From GCA-003244245 sp963823755 (lineage in GTDB: Bacteria; Actinomycetota; Actinomycetes; Mycobacteriales; Pseudonocardiaceae): a DNA stretch of 64,000 nucleotides. Below the pieces are notes generated by a model. That model worked only from the letters and a program-made list of their open reading frames with translations. It searched no databases and was not told the DNA's origin. The position numbers and the translations under genes are program-made. Location of the stretch: assembly GCA_963823755.1 (NCBI GenBank), contig CAWGMP010000006.1, forward strand, positions 1 through 64,000. The letters run 5' to 3'. Below are positions 54,040-63,482 of the stretch, one piece after another. Numbering within the stretch: position 1 is the stretch's first letter; every line of letters begins with the position of its first letter.

Positions 54040-55233
54040 TTAGTCGAGGTAGTCGCGTAGCGCTTGTGAGCACGAGGGATGGCGCAGCGTGGCCAACGCC
54101 GTGGAGGCGATCTGCCGGATCCGCTCCCGAGTGACCCCCTAGACGTGGCCGACCTCATCGAGCGTGCGCGGTTGACCCTCGGTGAGCCCGAATCTCAGCC
54201 GGACAATGCCGGCCTCACGCTCGGACAGTGTTGCGAGCACGGACTGCAGCTGGGCTTGCAGCAGGGTGAAGGAGACCGCGTCCACCGCGACGACGGCCTC
54301 GGAGTCTTCGATGAAGTCGCTGAGCTGGCGTCGCCTTCCCCGCCGATGATCTGATCCAGCGAGATGGGCTCCCGGGCGTAGCACTGGAGCTCCAGCACCC
54401 CTCTCCGGGGTGATGCCCATCTCCGTGGCCAACTCTTCAGGGGCGGGCTCGCGACCCAGGTCCTGAAACAGCTCGCGCTGGATGCGGGCCAGTGTGTTGA
54501 TGACCTCGACGGTGTATACCGGGATCCGGATGGTGCGGGCCTGGTCGGCCATCGCGCGGGTGATGGCTTGGCGGATCCACCAGGTGGCGTAGGTGGAGAA
54601 CTTAAAACCCTTGGTGTAATCGAACTTCTCCACCGCGCGGATCAAGCCCAGGTTGCCCTCCTGGGTCAGATCCAGGAAGGGCATACCGCGGCCGGTGTAG
54701 CGCTTAGCCACCGAGACGACGAGGCGAAGGTTGGCCTCCAGCAGGTGGTTCTTGGCGCGCTCGCCGTCACGGACGACCCAGAGCAGATCCCGGCGCAGCT
54801 GCGCGGAGAACTTGTCGGTCGCTTCCTCTACCCGGCGCACCCGCTCGGCAGCGTAAAGCCCGGCCTCGATCCGCTTGGCGAGCTTCACCTCCTCCTCGGC
54901 GTGGAGTAGGGCGATCTTGCCGATCTGTCTGAGATACACCCGCACCGAGTCGGCTGAGGCGGTGAGCTCGGCGTCCTTGCGAGCTTGGCGCAGCACCTCG
55001 GACTCCTCCTCGTCCCAGCCGAAATCCCCGGACTGCTCGGCTTGATCCAACAGATCCTGAGGATCCTCGCTGCCCTCACTGGCTAACGGGACATGGTCAT
55101 TCGGCAGGTCCAAGGACGCTGGACCAGGTTCGTCGCGCTCGTCGAGTTCCACATCCTTGACCGGCGCCTCCTGCGGCTGCCGGGACACCTTAGTCACTCG
55201 GCGACCTTCGCGGGACGCGGCGGCGACACTCAC
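54040..55233 (-). pseudogene. Primary-type sigma-70 factor gene (HrdB/SigA-like), disrupted
   Basis: GTG 55233 follows GGAGGTGAGGAGG. Region 1.2 (DSVRVYLRQIGKIALLHAEE), region 2 (NLRLVVSVAKRYTGRGMPF, DLTQEGNLGLIRAVEKFDY, KGFKFSTYATWWIRQAITRA) and region 3 are excellent. Then about 25 codons (about 54330-54400) are in the wrong frame: the expected CYAREPISLDQIIGGEGDAS lies in another frame, so two compensating indels are present. Region 4 resumes with SVLATLSEREAGIVRLRFGL but meets TAG at 54139, just before GVTRERIRQIASTALATLRH. The helix that reads the -35 box is thus cut off; the homologous end continues in frame to TAA at 54040. As read it is a dead or dominant-negative paralogue. Confidence 0.85.
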
Positions 55234-55466
55234 CCTCCTCACCTCCACGACCGGTTCACGGCGATACCGAGGTCTCTGGTGGCAACCTCACCGAGCGCGA
55301 GATGCAGGCGACAGGACTCGGCCTCCCCACCGACGCGGTTGCCACCGGGGTACCTCTGAACTCTACGCCGACGATCATGGACAAGTCGCGCACCGGCGGA
55401 GTCAACAGAAGATCAGCGAAGCTGCCGCGACACCCCGGCACTGGCCGACACCGACCAGCACGAACC

Positions 55467-55880
55467 TGTGGGACTCGACAACTCGATGCAGCGTCCTGAC
55501 CTGCGATCCTCGCGTGTTAACCGGTCGTGGATGATCATCGGATGTTGTGTCTGTCAATCGTGTACCGGCTGGTGGGTTCACTGCTCGGTCTGACCGCAGT
55601 GCTGGTGCGAGGAGACCTGAACAAGGATGCCGAACTGCTGGTCCTACGGCACGAGAACGCCGTGCTGCGCCGCCAGATCTCCCGGGTCCGCGACAGGCCG
55701 ACCGACCGGATGTGGCTGGCCGCCTCGTCCCGGCTGGTGCCGCGCCGCCGGGGGGCCGAGGTCTTCGCGGTCACTCCCGCCACGATCCTGACCTGGCATC
55801 ACCAGCTGGTCTCGCGGCGAGGGGACTACACCGCCCGCCGCCAGCCCCGACGTCTCCCGACCACCGCGGGGATCACGACG
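55467..55880 (+). pseudogene. rve-type IS left end and N-terminal transposase part
   Basis: TGTGGGACTCGACAACTCG at 55467. The frame from 55527 reads MDDHRMLCLSIVYRLVGSLL, GDLNKDAELLVLRHENAVLR, VTPATILTWHHQLVSRRGDY and QPRRLPTTAGITTL, then ends where Tn3-like sequence begins. DDE core missing. Confidence 0.8.
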
Positions 55881-56044
55881 CTGGCTACGCGCCCAGGGCC
55901 ACCAGGTCCGCGACGATGCCGCCGCGCGGTGTGTCCCCGCTGACGGCCACACACCTCCACGTGCTGGGCCGCTACGCCATCATCGCCTCTGAGCCCGGCG
56001 AGGGTTTGCGCCCCCTGTGGGATCTGTCCACCCCTGATGAGTGA
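55881..56044 (+). pseudogene. C-terminal remnant of a Tn3-family transposase
   Basis: RAQGHQVRDDAAA in one frame, then VSPLTATHLHVLGRYAIIAS and LRPLWDLSTPDE before TGA in another. This matches the end of Tn3-type TnpA proteins (the SPL...H.N.LGRY pattern). About 50 codons remain, with a frameshift. Confidence 0.65.
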
Positions 56045-56408
56045 GCCATGCGCGGGGCCAGGCCGTGGTCCGGGCCGGACCCGTCGGAGCCGGCCCACTC
56101 GGTGTAGTCGCTCACCCGGAGTCCTCCAGACGGTCTCCTGAAGCGCCTTTAGGTTCGCCGCGTCGGCGGCATCAGCCCACCAGGTCTGCCCGTTCAGTGT
56201 GGCGTGTGGGGCCTTGACAGGTCCCGGTGATGGGTGTTAGAAAATGCGCCGACAACAACGGTGGACAGTCCGAGAAGCGCTCGCACGAGGCAGCGCAAAG
56301 GTAGCTGCACAGGAGAACGCAGGAGGTTGAGGAACGGTCTCGGTGGAGGTGGACGCTGCGATATTTTCGGCGTACATCGGAATCAGGACAGGTTTATCCC
56401 TCTTCTTA
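56045..56408. other. Intergenic region ahead of a terminator
   Basis: No coding frame recognised. Because a strong plus-strand terminator follows with no gene before it, 56220-56408 may be transcribed as a small RNA. A purine-rich stretch lies at 56308-56350 (GGAGAACGCAGGAGGTTGAG). Confidence 0.35.
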
Positions 56409-56438
56409 GGGGCCCGGCCATTCGGCCGGGCCCCTTTT
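56409..56438 (+). terminator. Rho-independent terminator with T-run
   Basis: 11-bp G+C stem (56409-56419 with 56424-56434), loop ATTC, followed by TTTT. It acts on plus-strand transcription from the left, where no protein gene is seen. Confidence 0.85.
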
Positions 56439-56521
56439 CCTGTGCATGGGCGTCAGCTACCACGGCGAGGGCCTCGCCCGGTGGAGCGGGCTGCTCGACC
56501 GGGTTCTGAGACGATGCGGGT

Positions 56522-56719
56522 ATGACGATGAGCTCTGAACCTGCCCAATGGATGTCGCTGGCGTGTGAGAAGTGCGGATGCGTACGAGAGGTGCAGCTAC
56601 CCCACGAGGACGGCACCTTCATGACGGCCGAGAAGTACATGACCTTGCACAAGGTGGCCGCCATGGTGCTGCTGTGCGAGGAGTGCGCCCCCGTCGGATC
56701 ACTCAGACTCGGGGAGTGA
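56522..56719 (+). CDS. Small zinc-ribbon-like hypothetical protein
   Basis: A 65-aa protein (ATG 56522 or 56528). Two Cys pairs, CEKCGC near residue 15 and CEEC near 52, could bind one zinc. The helix between them reads MTAEKYMTLHKVAAMVLL. Function unknown. It could be a small regulatory or nucleic-acid-binding protein. No operon partner. Confidence 0.6.
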   Translation: MTMSSEPAQWMSLACEKCGCVREVQLPHEDGTFMTAEKYMTLHKVAAMVLLCEECAPVGSLRLGE

Positions 56720-57252
56720 CCCCGTAGCAGTCCTCGGATACGCGCGTTAGCCGGGCATGAGACGTGTCCACGTGCTGGGGTGTCTCGATCTGATGCTCGT
56801 TGATGCCGAGCACGACCTGTGCTGCCGCACCGCTTCCGCTCCTCGGCGCTGACGCGCCTGCGGTGCGGTCGGCTTGCCATCGAACAGCCCTCAGTCCCAC
56901 TGAGCTGGTGGTCGAGGCCACGCGCACCGCCAAAACGACCTGGTTTGGGGTCGAGGTTGACACGCGTCTGGGAACCGATCAATGGATCTTGCTCCGCGCT
57001 TGTGAGACACGAGGAACAAGCAAAGCTAACGCCCGGGTATCGACTGACTGACAGCACAGCGCCCTGACCTCCACCGGCCCGCGACGACCTGACCACCCGG
57101 ACCAACTATGCCCGCACCGGGGAGTCGGTGCGTAACGAGGTTTATCTGCCGCGTAAAGAGCTGCGGCTTCACGACGCCGCGCCGCTGCCTACATGTACTT
57201 GTCGGCGTCTTGCGGCGGAGCGGTTGGCGGCTCAGCCGCGGCGGTTGGCGGC
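56720..57252. other. Intergenic, nothing recognised
   Basis: Contains a short direct repeat (GCGGTTGGCGGCTCA at about 57219 and again at about 57240). Open stretches such as GESVRNEVYLPRKELRLHDA near 57120-57180 match no family I know. Confidence 0.4.
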
Positions 57253-57762
57253 TCACCGCCAAGATGACCGAAGGACCACCCCGAAATCTCCGAGAGGCGT
57301 CCTCGCCAGTGCATCCCACCAGCGGGCAGTGGACTGACCCCGGGCCACGACCCGAGCCTGGGTCAAGTGAATGTAGGTGGTCTGATCGTGCTGGGCCACA
57401 AGACGCTGGTAGCGGTCCGGGAGACCCTGGGTCACCTCTCGCGCAGCCCGACGCTGGGCGTGGTCGTTCGCCGATGACTCGGCAGCACCCTTGAACAACC
57501 TCGCCCAACCACCGTGCTCGTCGTCGATGCAACCCCCGACGTGCACGACGAACGCGGCACGGGCGGCGTGCTCCACGTCATGAAACCACTGCCAGTCGGG
57601 AATGATCATTCCGCTGACGACCAGGCCACCCAACGTGAGCACGACACCCGGGCCGCCGTCCTGGCGCTCGGTGAGCGCGTTGATCGCCTCGACCACGACT
57701 TCCAGCGCTTGGTCAATCTCCGGTACACCCCTGCCCTGGGCCATGCTGGGATTGTCCACCAC
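57253..57762 (-). CDS. GvpU-like protein (tentative)
   Basis: About 170 aa. GTG at 57762 (VVDNPSMAQGRG) is proposed, ATG at 57744 is possible, and the frame is open to 57780, eight bases from an IS1634 element. The core GPGVVLTLGGLVVSGMIIPD, WQWFHDVEHAARAAFVVH and QTTYIHLTQARVV has the alternating beta pattern and the late YIHL motif of GvpU-type gas-vesicle accessory proteins. No other gas-vesicle gene is in the window, so a gas-vesicle role is doubtful. The upstream promoter may have been displaced by the IS. Confidence 0.55.
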   Translation of the reverse strand: MVDNPSMAQGRGVPEIDQALEVVVEAINALTERQDGGPGVVLTLGGLVVSGMIIPDWQWFHDVEHAARAAFVVHVGGCIDDEHGGWARLFKGAAESSANDHAQRRAAREVTQGLPDRYQRLVAQHDQTTYIHLTQARVVARGQSTARWWDALARTPLGDFGVVLRSSWR

Positions 57763-57787
57763 CGCGGGCGAGCCGAACACAGCCTGA

Positions 57788-59678
57788 CTAGCGGGAGTTT
57801 CCTAGATAAGTTGATCTTGATGTGCATACCCCCTGGTCAGGGCTAGTGTCGATCTTGTTTGGGTGTATTACCTAACTGGTTGGTGCCCACCGGTCCAACT
57901 CGAAGATGTCGAACAGTTGCTGTTGGAGGTCGGTCATGTCGGTGATCACCCGGCGGGCTTTGGGGCGGCCTCGGGTGCCGGGGTAGATCAGGACGGTTTC
58001 TTGGATGCGGGCCAGTCGCGTGAGGAGTTCACGAACGCTGAGGTCGAGTCCGTGACGGGCGGCGTCGCGGCGCATCAGATGGGCGATCATCAGCGCCAGG
58101 ACGCAGTAGAAGACATGCACGCGGATGTGGTTGTCGGTGAAGTGGTGCATCGGTGAAAACGACACTACGTCAGGGTCTTTGAGCTGACGGAAGCCGAACT
58201 CGGCTTCGGACTGTGAGCGGTATCCGGCGATGACCTCGGCTGTGGTCCAGTCGGCGCGGTCGGTGATGAGGATCCGTTTGCCGAAGATTCGTTGTTCGAG
58301 GGCGTCACGGGCGTCGGTGTCGATCTGGAAGTCCAGTCGGATATCGGGCGGGGTGTCCCCGGTGAGTTGCCAGGTCAGTACCTCGCTGACCCAGCGGGGT
58401 GCGCAGATCGAGGTGATGGCGGTTTCCAGTTTCGTCTTGCTGCGGCGGGCTTGTCCCCGGGTGAGGGTGTCTTGGATGCTGGTGAGCTGGCGGGTGGTTT
58501 TGGCCAGGGTCTGGTCGAAACCGCGGGACTGGCCGCTGTGCAACTCTTCGGAATGAGTCAGCACCACCCGATGCGAGCGCCCCAGCGCGTCCAGGTCCGT
58601 TTCCCGTGCGGTGACACCGTCGAACTCGACGACCGACTGGTAGTCGGTGGTGGGGATCTCCAGCAGCGCCTGGTGATCCGATGGCGGTAAGGAACCGACG
58701 TAATGCAGGCGGTGGCGGTCCAGGAGTTCAAAGTTGGGTCGGGAGTTCTGCCCGGCGTCGAACACCACGGTCAGTTCGCCGTCGGTGCCACCGAGTCTGC
58801 GGTGCCGGGCGGTGAGTTCTTCGATCATCCGCCCGAACTGGGTGACGTCGGTGAGGTTTCCAGGGTAGGCATGGGACAGCAGCGGTATCCCGCCGTCGCG
58901 GGTGATGACCAGACCCAACCCGACCAGCCTGAGATCGGTGCGTTTCTGTTTGGCTTTGCCGCGTTGCGCGATCGGCGCGCGGACGTTGGTGGAGTCGATG
59001 AATGTGGCGAAGTTGGTCATGTCCAGGGCGAGGGAGGAAATATCCAACCCGAACACCGTGATCGCCCTCGCGGAGATCCGCCGTTCGATCTCGGTCAGAG
59101 CCTGCGGGTTCAGGACATGCATCGCATCCCAGAACCGGCGGTGGTCCAGCGCCACAGCGCCGATCTTGACCAGATGATCACCGGCGGTGGTGGCCCACCA
59201 GTCGGCGAACTTCAGCTTGGAGCACGGGTCGACCACCCGGTTGGCCGCGGCCAACACGACATAGGTACCCACCGAGGCGCCCGCATCCTCGCGGCGTGCG
59301 CCCAGGACGTCATCGACGATCTCGATCACACCAAGCTTCTCGATCACACCCCAGGTCGCGGCGAGATCCCCGAACGCCAGATGCCGGGTTCTCGAAGGCA
59401 GCGTGGTCGCACCGGCCATCGCCGCCTCGATGTCCTCAGCGCTGCCGAGATACCTCTGCTCCACGATGCGTGGCTTACCACCCACCCGCGCCGAGACCGC
59501 CAGGTAGTAATACGGCTTGCCATTGATCGTCTTACTGATTACCGACGCCACATTATTTAGGTAATACACTTGATCAAGGAAAGTCAACCACCTTCGCGAC
59601 GTGTCACCCCAGGTCAACGGCATGACGACACCCGCCGACCCCACCTCAAGATCAACTTAGCCAGGAAACTCCCGCTAG
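57788..59678 (-). mobile_element. IS1634-type element with long outer and inner inverted repeats
   Basis: Outer repeats: CTAGCGGGAGTTTCCT at 57788 and its reverse complement ending at 59678, with similarity extending through AAGTTGATCTTGA. Inner repeats: GTGTATTACCTAA at 57863-57875 and its exact reverse complement at 59557-59569, which bracket the transposase gene from stop codon to GTG. Length is 1891 bp (outer). No target duplication is seen. Confidence 0.8.
57872..59569 (-). CDS. IS1634 family transposase (second type)
   Basis: About 565 aa if it starts at GTG 59569 (VYYLNNVASVISKTINGKPY); an open frame reaches 59644. Catalytic pattern: ALDMTNFATFIDSTNVRAPI with the first Asp region, LTVVFDAGQNSRPNFELL with the second, and EVIAGYRSQSEAEFGFRQLK with the Glu. 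It then has FTDNHIRVHVFYCVLALMIA, characteristic of IS1634. The frame is intact. It is distinct from the transposase at 42263. The start has no evident ribosome-binding site. Confidence 0.93.
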   Translation of the reverse strand: MYYLNNVASVISKTINGKPYYYLAVSARVGGKPRIVEQRYLGSAEDIEAAMAGATTLPSRTRHLAFGDLAATWGVIEKLGVIEIVDDVLGARREDAGASVGTYVVLAAANRVVDPCSKLKFADWWATTAGDHLVKIGAVALDHRRFWDAMHVLNPQALTEIERRISARAITVFGLDISSLALDMTNFATFIDSTNVRAPIAQRGKAKQKRTDLRLVGLGLVITRDGGIPLLSHAYPGNLTDVTQFGRMIEELTARHRRLGGTDGELTVVFDAGQNSRPNFELLDRHRLHYVGSLPPSDHQALLEIPTTDYQSVVEFDGVTARETDLDALGRSHRVVLTHSEELHSGQSRGFDQTLAKTTRQLTSIQDTLTRGQARRSKTKLETAITSICAPRWVSEVLTWQLTGDTPPDIRLDFQIDTDARDALEQRIFGKRILITDRADWTTAEVIAGYRSQSEAEFGFRQLKDPDVVSFSPMHHFTDNHIRVHVFYCVLALMIAHLMRRDAARHGLDLSVRELLTRLARIQETVLIYPGTRGRPKARRVITDMTDLQQQLFDIFELDRWAPTS

Positions 59679-59698
59679 GGCGAGTAGACAGCTGACAG

Positions 59699-59938
59699 TT
59701 ACTGCGAGTCGGGGTCGCGTGCGCGGTGAGCTTCGTAGAGCTCCCAGGCGTGCCGGTGTGCCTGGTCGGCGCGGCGCTGCGCGTCCTCGCGTACCCGCTG
59801 GTCTTGTTCCGGGGTGGCGTGGCCCGCGGCGACCGCTCCCTCCGCGATAATCCAGCGTTCGGTTTCCTCGTCGCGGAGGTCGTCTTCGGAGCTCGGCTCA
59901 CCGCGATGCCGGAGCTGGTAATAGGGATTGTCCACCAC
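59699..59938 (-). CDS. Small hypothetical protein, highly charged
   Basis: 79 aa from GTG 59938 (VVDNPYYQLRHRGEPSSEDD). It is a single long helix-forming sequence: LRDEETERWIIAEGAVAAGH, ATPEQDQRVREDAQRRADQA. No family known. The first 15 coding bases are identical to those at the GvpU-like start (57762). An IS end at 59948 begins nine bases upstream of the start, so its native promoter is probably lost. Confidence 0.5.
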   Translation of the reverse strand: MVDNPYYQLRHRGEPSSEDDLRDEETERWIIAEGAVAAGHATPEQDQRVREDAQRRADQAHRHAWELYEAHRARDPDSQ

Positions 59939-59947
59939 TAAACCACC

Positions 59948-60437
59948 TGTACCGTGCCAAAACCCCTCACCTGCGCGGTGACCTGGAGTGTCCTCGGTAC
60001 CCGTGATCAGGCCATGATCGCTGACCATGCTGTTTCGACTGCTGTATCTGATCTCGGTTACCGTGTTCGGCTGGCTCGGGCTGCTCGCCCGCAGCACTGC
60101 CGCCAAGGATGCAGAGATCCTGGTCCTGCGCCATGAAGTCTCGGTGCTGCGCCGTCAGGTCCGCAGACCTGGTCTGCGATGGCCGGACCGGGCGATCCTG
60201 TCCGCTCTGGCCCGTCTGCTCCCCCGCCAGCTGCGTCTACACCGGATCGTGGGCCCAGCCACGTTACTGGCCTGGCACCGCCGCCTGGTGACCAGGAAAT
60301 GGACCTACCCGAACCCCTCCGACCGTCCACCCATCGGCGACGAGATCCGTGACCTGGTGCTGCGCCTGGCGCACGAGAATCCGTCCTGGGGTTATCGGCG
60401 CATCCAAGGGGAACTCGCCGGACTGGGACACCGCGTG
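59948..60437 (+). pseudogene. rve-type transposase N-terminal part, 5' exon of the intron chain
   Basis: The IS left end TGTACCGTGCCAAAACCCC at 59948 matches 49559. From 60027 the frame reads MLFRLLYLISVTVFGWLGLL, KDAEILVLRHEVSVLRRQVR and HENPSWGYRRIQGELAGLGH to RV, intact for ~137 codons. There the expected (G/A)AST continuation is replaced by intron sequence, giving a stop after VAT. The catalytic half would lie beyond the window. Confidence 0.82.
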
Positions 60438-60456
60438 GTTGCGACGTGAGGTCGCA
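60438..60456 (+). mobile_element. Possible first 19 bases of the outermost group II intron
   Basis: GTTGCGACGTGAGGTCGCA resembles the 5' end of the intron at 60544 (GTGCGACGTGATGTCGCAC). Placing the exon end at 60437 keeps the transposase frame open up to the junction. The evidence is a short match only. Confidence 0.4.
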
Positions 60457-60543
60457 GTGCGCCGTGAGGCGCTGGGAACCAAAGGAGGTGCAAGACCTTC
60501 TCGCTGGGTTGTCGCAGCAGCCTGGTAGGAGCTGAGCGCAGTC
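60457..60543 (+). mobile_element. Group II intron 5' end, 87 bases visible before interruption
   Basis: GTGCGCCGTGAGGCGCTG starts at 60457. It aligns with the start of the introns at 60940 and 526: GGAGGTG, GTCGCAGC and GGAGCTGAG follow at matching spacing. The match stops at GCGCAGTC, where the relatives continue GGCAGCCTGATCCGGG. Confidence 0.62.
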
Positions 60544-60939
60544 GTGCGACGTGATGTCGCACGTAGTGAGTGATCGCATCGGTTGGAGGTCGTTTGACGA
60601 GGGTGTGATCCGGTCCAGTGTCCAGGTGGACTGTCTCCGCCCTGGCGTGCGTCGCGGGTAACTGCGGGGTGCGAAGCCCAGGGTAAAAGCCGAAGCGTTC
60701 CTGTTTCACCCGGGGACGACGGGCGAGGAGAAGGCCGGACGGGTGAACGCGAGTGAATCTTCGTATGCTCCGTTATCAGCAGCTCCGTCGGTGGGATGTT
60801 TCAGCGGGGTATAGGGCTGGCCGTTGTGAAGCGGCAGGCGCCGACCGGAGGGGCTGCGCTGGTCGGGAGGACACCGCCGCCCCGGAGTAAAGAAGGCACC
60901 CACCCCGGTCGTATCTCATGCGTGTGGAACATGGAAACC
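60544..60939 (+). mobile_element. Group II intron 5' part, second subfamily, 396 bases visible
   Basis: Starts GTGCGACGTGATGTCGCAC. It contains typical domain I features (GCGAAGCCCAGGG, GTAAAAGCC). It ends at GGAACATGGAAACC, where the intron at 60940 begins. Confidence 0.62.
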
Positions 60940-61693
60940 GTGCGCCACGAGGCGCTTTATGACCGTGCGGAGGTGAAAGGACTCCGCCGTCGAGTCGTCG
61001 CAGCGACTCGATCGGAGCTGAGGGCAGCCTGATCCGGGAGATGCCGGGGAGGGTGGGAAGCAGCCCTGACAACGACGGGACGTACTGGTACTGCCAGACG
61101 GTACGGGTCCGGCAAGTGAGACGAGAAGGTGCACGAAGAGAAATCAGTGGTTTAAAGCCCCGTAAGAGTTCCACCGACTCAAATCTGGCGGATATGGGTC
61201 GGGGTGTAGCGCGTGGCCTCGCTGGTGCGGGGTCAACTCTGTAGCTGGTTGGTTTCGCCGGTGAGGAGACCACGGTGAAGGACTGCGGCGTAGCTGTGGT
61301 GATGCTGCCGGGGCAGGAGCTGGGCGCCTAACTCGTCGAACGGTGGTGAGGTGAACGTGGGAACCGCTCGTGGTTGCCCTCCCTTTTCGGGTCTCCAATC
61401 CGGCAGGTGGGCAGGCGCATCGTCAGCTGATGGCCACGAGTGGGGCGGAGGCCCCGTAGTAGTCGCGGGAGTAACGACCCGTCATGGAGGCCGGGAAAGC
61501 CGGTCGCAGGGCCAAGGGGGCCAGCAAGTCGAGCAGTAAGGAGAGTGGAATGCTCGGAGGTCGCTGGTGAATACCGATGATCTGATGCCTGGGCTGTTCT
61601 CAGCTGAGCGTCGGGTACGAGAGATCCAGGCCAAGCTGCACTGTTGGGCCAGCGATGATCCGCATCGCAGGTTTGATGATCTGTTCAATCTTG
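60940..61693 (+). mobile_element. Group II intron, domains I-III and start of its maturase gene
   Basis: Starts GTGCGCCACGAGGCGCTT; near-collinear with the left-edge intron (526 to 1). Around 61450 it has GGCCCCGTAGTAGTCGCGGG, the block that in Ll.LtrB-type introns marks entry into domain IV. From GTG 61567 a maturase frame begins (VREIQAKLHCWASDDPHRRF) and ends after FDDLFNL at about 61693, where the next intron starts. Confidence 0.78.
61567..61693 (+). pseudogene. ltrA: N-terminus of a group II intron reverse transcriptase/maturase
   Basis: About 42 codons: MNTDDLMPGLFSAERRV, then the conserved start VREIQAKLHCWASDDPHRRF and DDLFNL. Homologues continue with a VCDPAFLVVAW-like block. Here the reading frame passes into intron sequence and stops at 61773. 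The break point falls on a codon of a conserved block, as expected for an insertion. Confidence 0.75.
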
Positions 61694-63482
61694 CTGCGCC
61701 ACGAAAGCGCCCTGTTGTATCCCCGGTTAAGCCGGGAGGAACTCGGAGGGAGGTTCCTGGGTCCAATGGCTAACCTGAATCCGAAAGGTGCAGGGAACAA
61801 TAGCATGCCAGAAAAGTAACGCTCGTGTCCAGGCGTGCGGAACGAGGCGTTGCGGGACCCGTGCGATACGGATAAAGCTTGATTGCCTAGACCTCAATCT
61901 CCAGAAGGTGCAAGAACACGCCCATCGGAAATTACGCCTGACACCGGTGCCACAACCTGTGTCGGCATCACGAGGTGGCCGACACAACCTCCGGGATGTG
62001 GAGCGATGCCCAGCGAGGGCATTCAAGGAGATGAATGAGGATCCTAAGTCGCACTATTGCGTATGACAGGGACGAACGTGGGATCACCTAACGGATGCGA
62101 GTCCTAAGGTGACAGAGGCCTTGTAGTAGTCGTAGGAGTAACGTCCTACCAAGGAGGACGGGAAGGCCGTCCGCAGGGCCAAGGGGGCCAGGTGATCGGA
62201 TATTCGAAGACTGGGAGGTATGCGAAATGCAGAGCGCCGAAACAGTACTGGGTATCCTCCGTGATCGCGGCAGGCGTGGTCTGCCGTGCAATGAAATGTT
62301 CCGACAACTGTTCAACCCGCAAATGTATCTGACGGCCTATGGGCGTCTGTACTCCAACCATGGAGCCATGACGCCCGGGGTTGATGGAGAAACCGCGGAC
62401 GGTATGTCGCTGGCCAAGATCGAGCGCGTCATCGATGCGCTGCGTCACGAGCGCTTCCGGTTTAAGCCAGCAAAGCGCGTCTACATCCCAAAAAAGAACG
62501 GGAAGCAGAGGCCGCTCGGGCTGCCTCCGTGGTCGGATAAGCTCGTTGGTGAAGTGATCCGCCTCTTGCTAGAGGCATATTACGAGCCACGGTTTTCTGG
62601 CCGATCACACGGTTTCCGTCCCGGTAAGGGATGTCACACCGCACTCAGCGAAGTGGCAGACCTGTGGACTGGTACGGCATGGTTTATCGAGGGTGATATC
62701 TCGGACTGTTTCGGGAGTCTCGACCATGAGGTCATGCTCTCGACGCTGGCGGAGAGAATCCACGATAGCCGGTTCCTCCGGCTCATCAAACAGATGTTGC
62801 AAGCCGGATACCTGGAGGACTGGGTATGGAACGCAACGCTCAGTGGAGCCCCACAGGGTGGTGTCGTTTCGCCGATCCTCTCCAATATTTATCTGGACCG
62901 GTTGGACAAGTTCATCGAAACAGTTCTGATACCGCGATACACCCAAGGAGTGAGCAGGGCAACCAACCCTGTCTATGCAAGGGTGAGAATGGCAGCGGTG
63001 CGCGCTCAAAGGCGCGGTTTTACGACCGCAGCACGCGAGTTGCGAAAACAGCTGCGGGGAACGCCTAGCAAGGATCCGCAGGATCCGGGCTACAGGCGGC
63101 TCCGCTACTGTCGGTACGCCGACGACACCCTCCTGGGGTTCGCCGGACCGAAGGCCGAAGCCGAGGAAATCAAGCAGCGTCTGGCGCAGTTCCTTCGAGA
63201 CGACCTCAAGTTGGAACTGAACCCGGACAAGACACTGATCACGCAAGCCCGCACCCGGGCAGCGTCTTTCCTCGGCTACGAGATCACTGTCCAGCACAGC
63301 GCTACCCGCCCGTCTGTCAATGGCAGCGTCGCACTGCGCGTCCCACGGCAAGTGATCAAAGCCAAGTGTGCTCCCTACCTGAAGCACGGAAAACCCGAGC
63401 GCCGAACCGAACTGCTGAATCGTGACGACCTCACGATCATCAGTACATACGGGGCGGAATACAGGGGCCTCGTCCAGTATTA
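61694..63482 (+). mobile_element. Group II intron with RT gene, inserted in the previous intron's maturase
   Basis: CTGCGCCACGAAAGCGCCC begins near 61694 and aligns with GTGCGCCATGAAGCGCC at 63483; the first base is C rather than the consensus G. The ribozyme part runs to about 62190, with GTAGTAGTCGTAGGAGTAAC at the domain III-IV passage. The RT gene starts at 62227. The element is cut by another intron at 63483. Confidence 0.78.
62227..63482 (+). CDS. ltrA: Group II intron reverse transcriptase/maturase, interrupted at the X domain
   Basis: 418 codons from ATG 62227 (MQSAETVLGILRDRGRRG; GGGAGGT upstream). RT blocks: TPGVDGETADGMSLAKIE, KRVYIPKKNGKQRPLGLP, SHGFRPGKGCHTAL, WFIEGDISDCFGSLDH, SGAPQGGVVSPILSNIYLD, the catalytic YADD in RYCRYADDTLLGF (~residue 298) and KTLITQARTRAASFLGYEI. 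The maturase X domain begins, and the frame reaches AEYRGLVQY, normally followed by another Tyr and ~100 or more residues. There GTGCG of the next intron begins within the codon, creating TAG. If that intron splices, the full protein would be restored; otherwise the X domain and any DNA-binding/endonuclease part are lost. Confidence 0.92.

Noticed and set aside
57253..57762. A gas-vesicle gene cluster around the GvpU-like gene
   Set aside because: No gvpA, gvpF, gvpN or other gas-vesicle gene can be found on either side.
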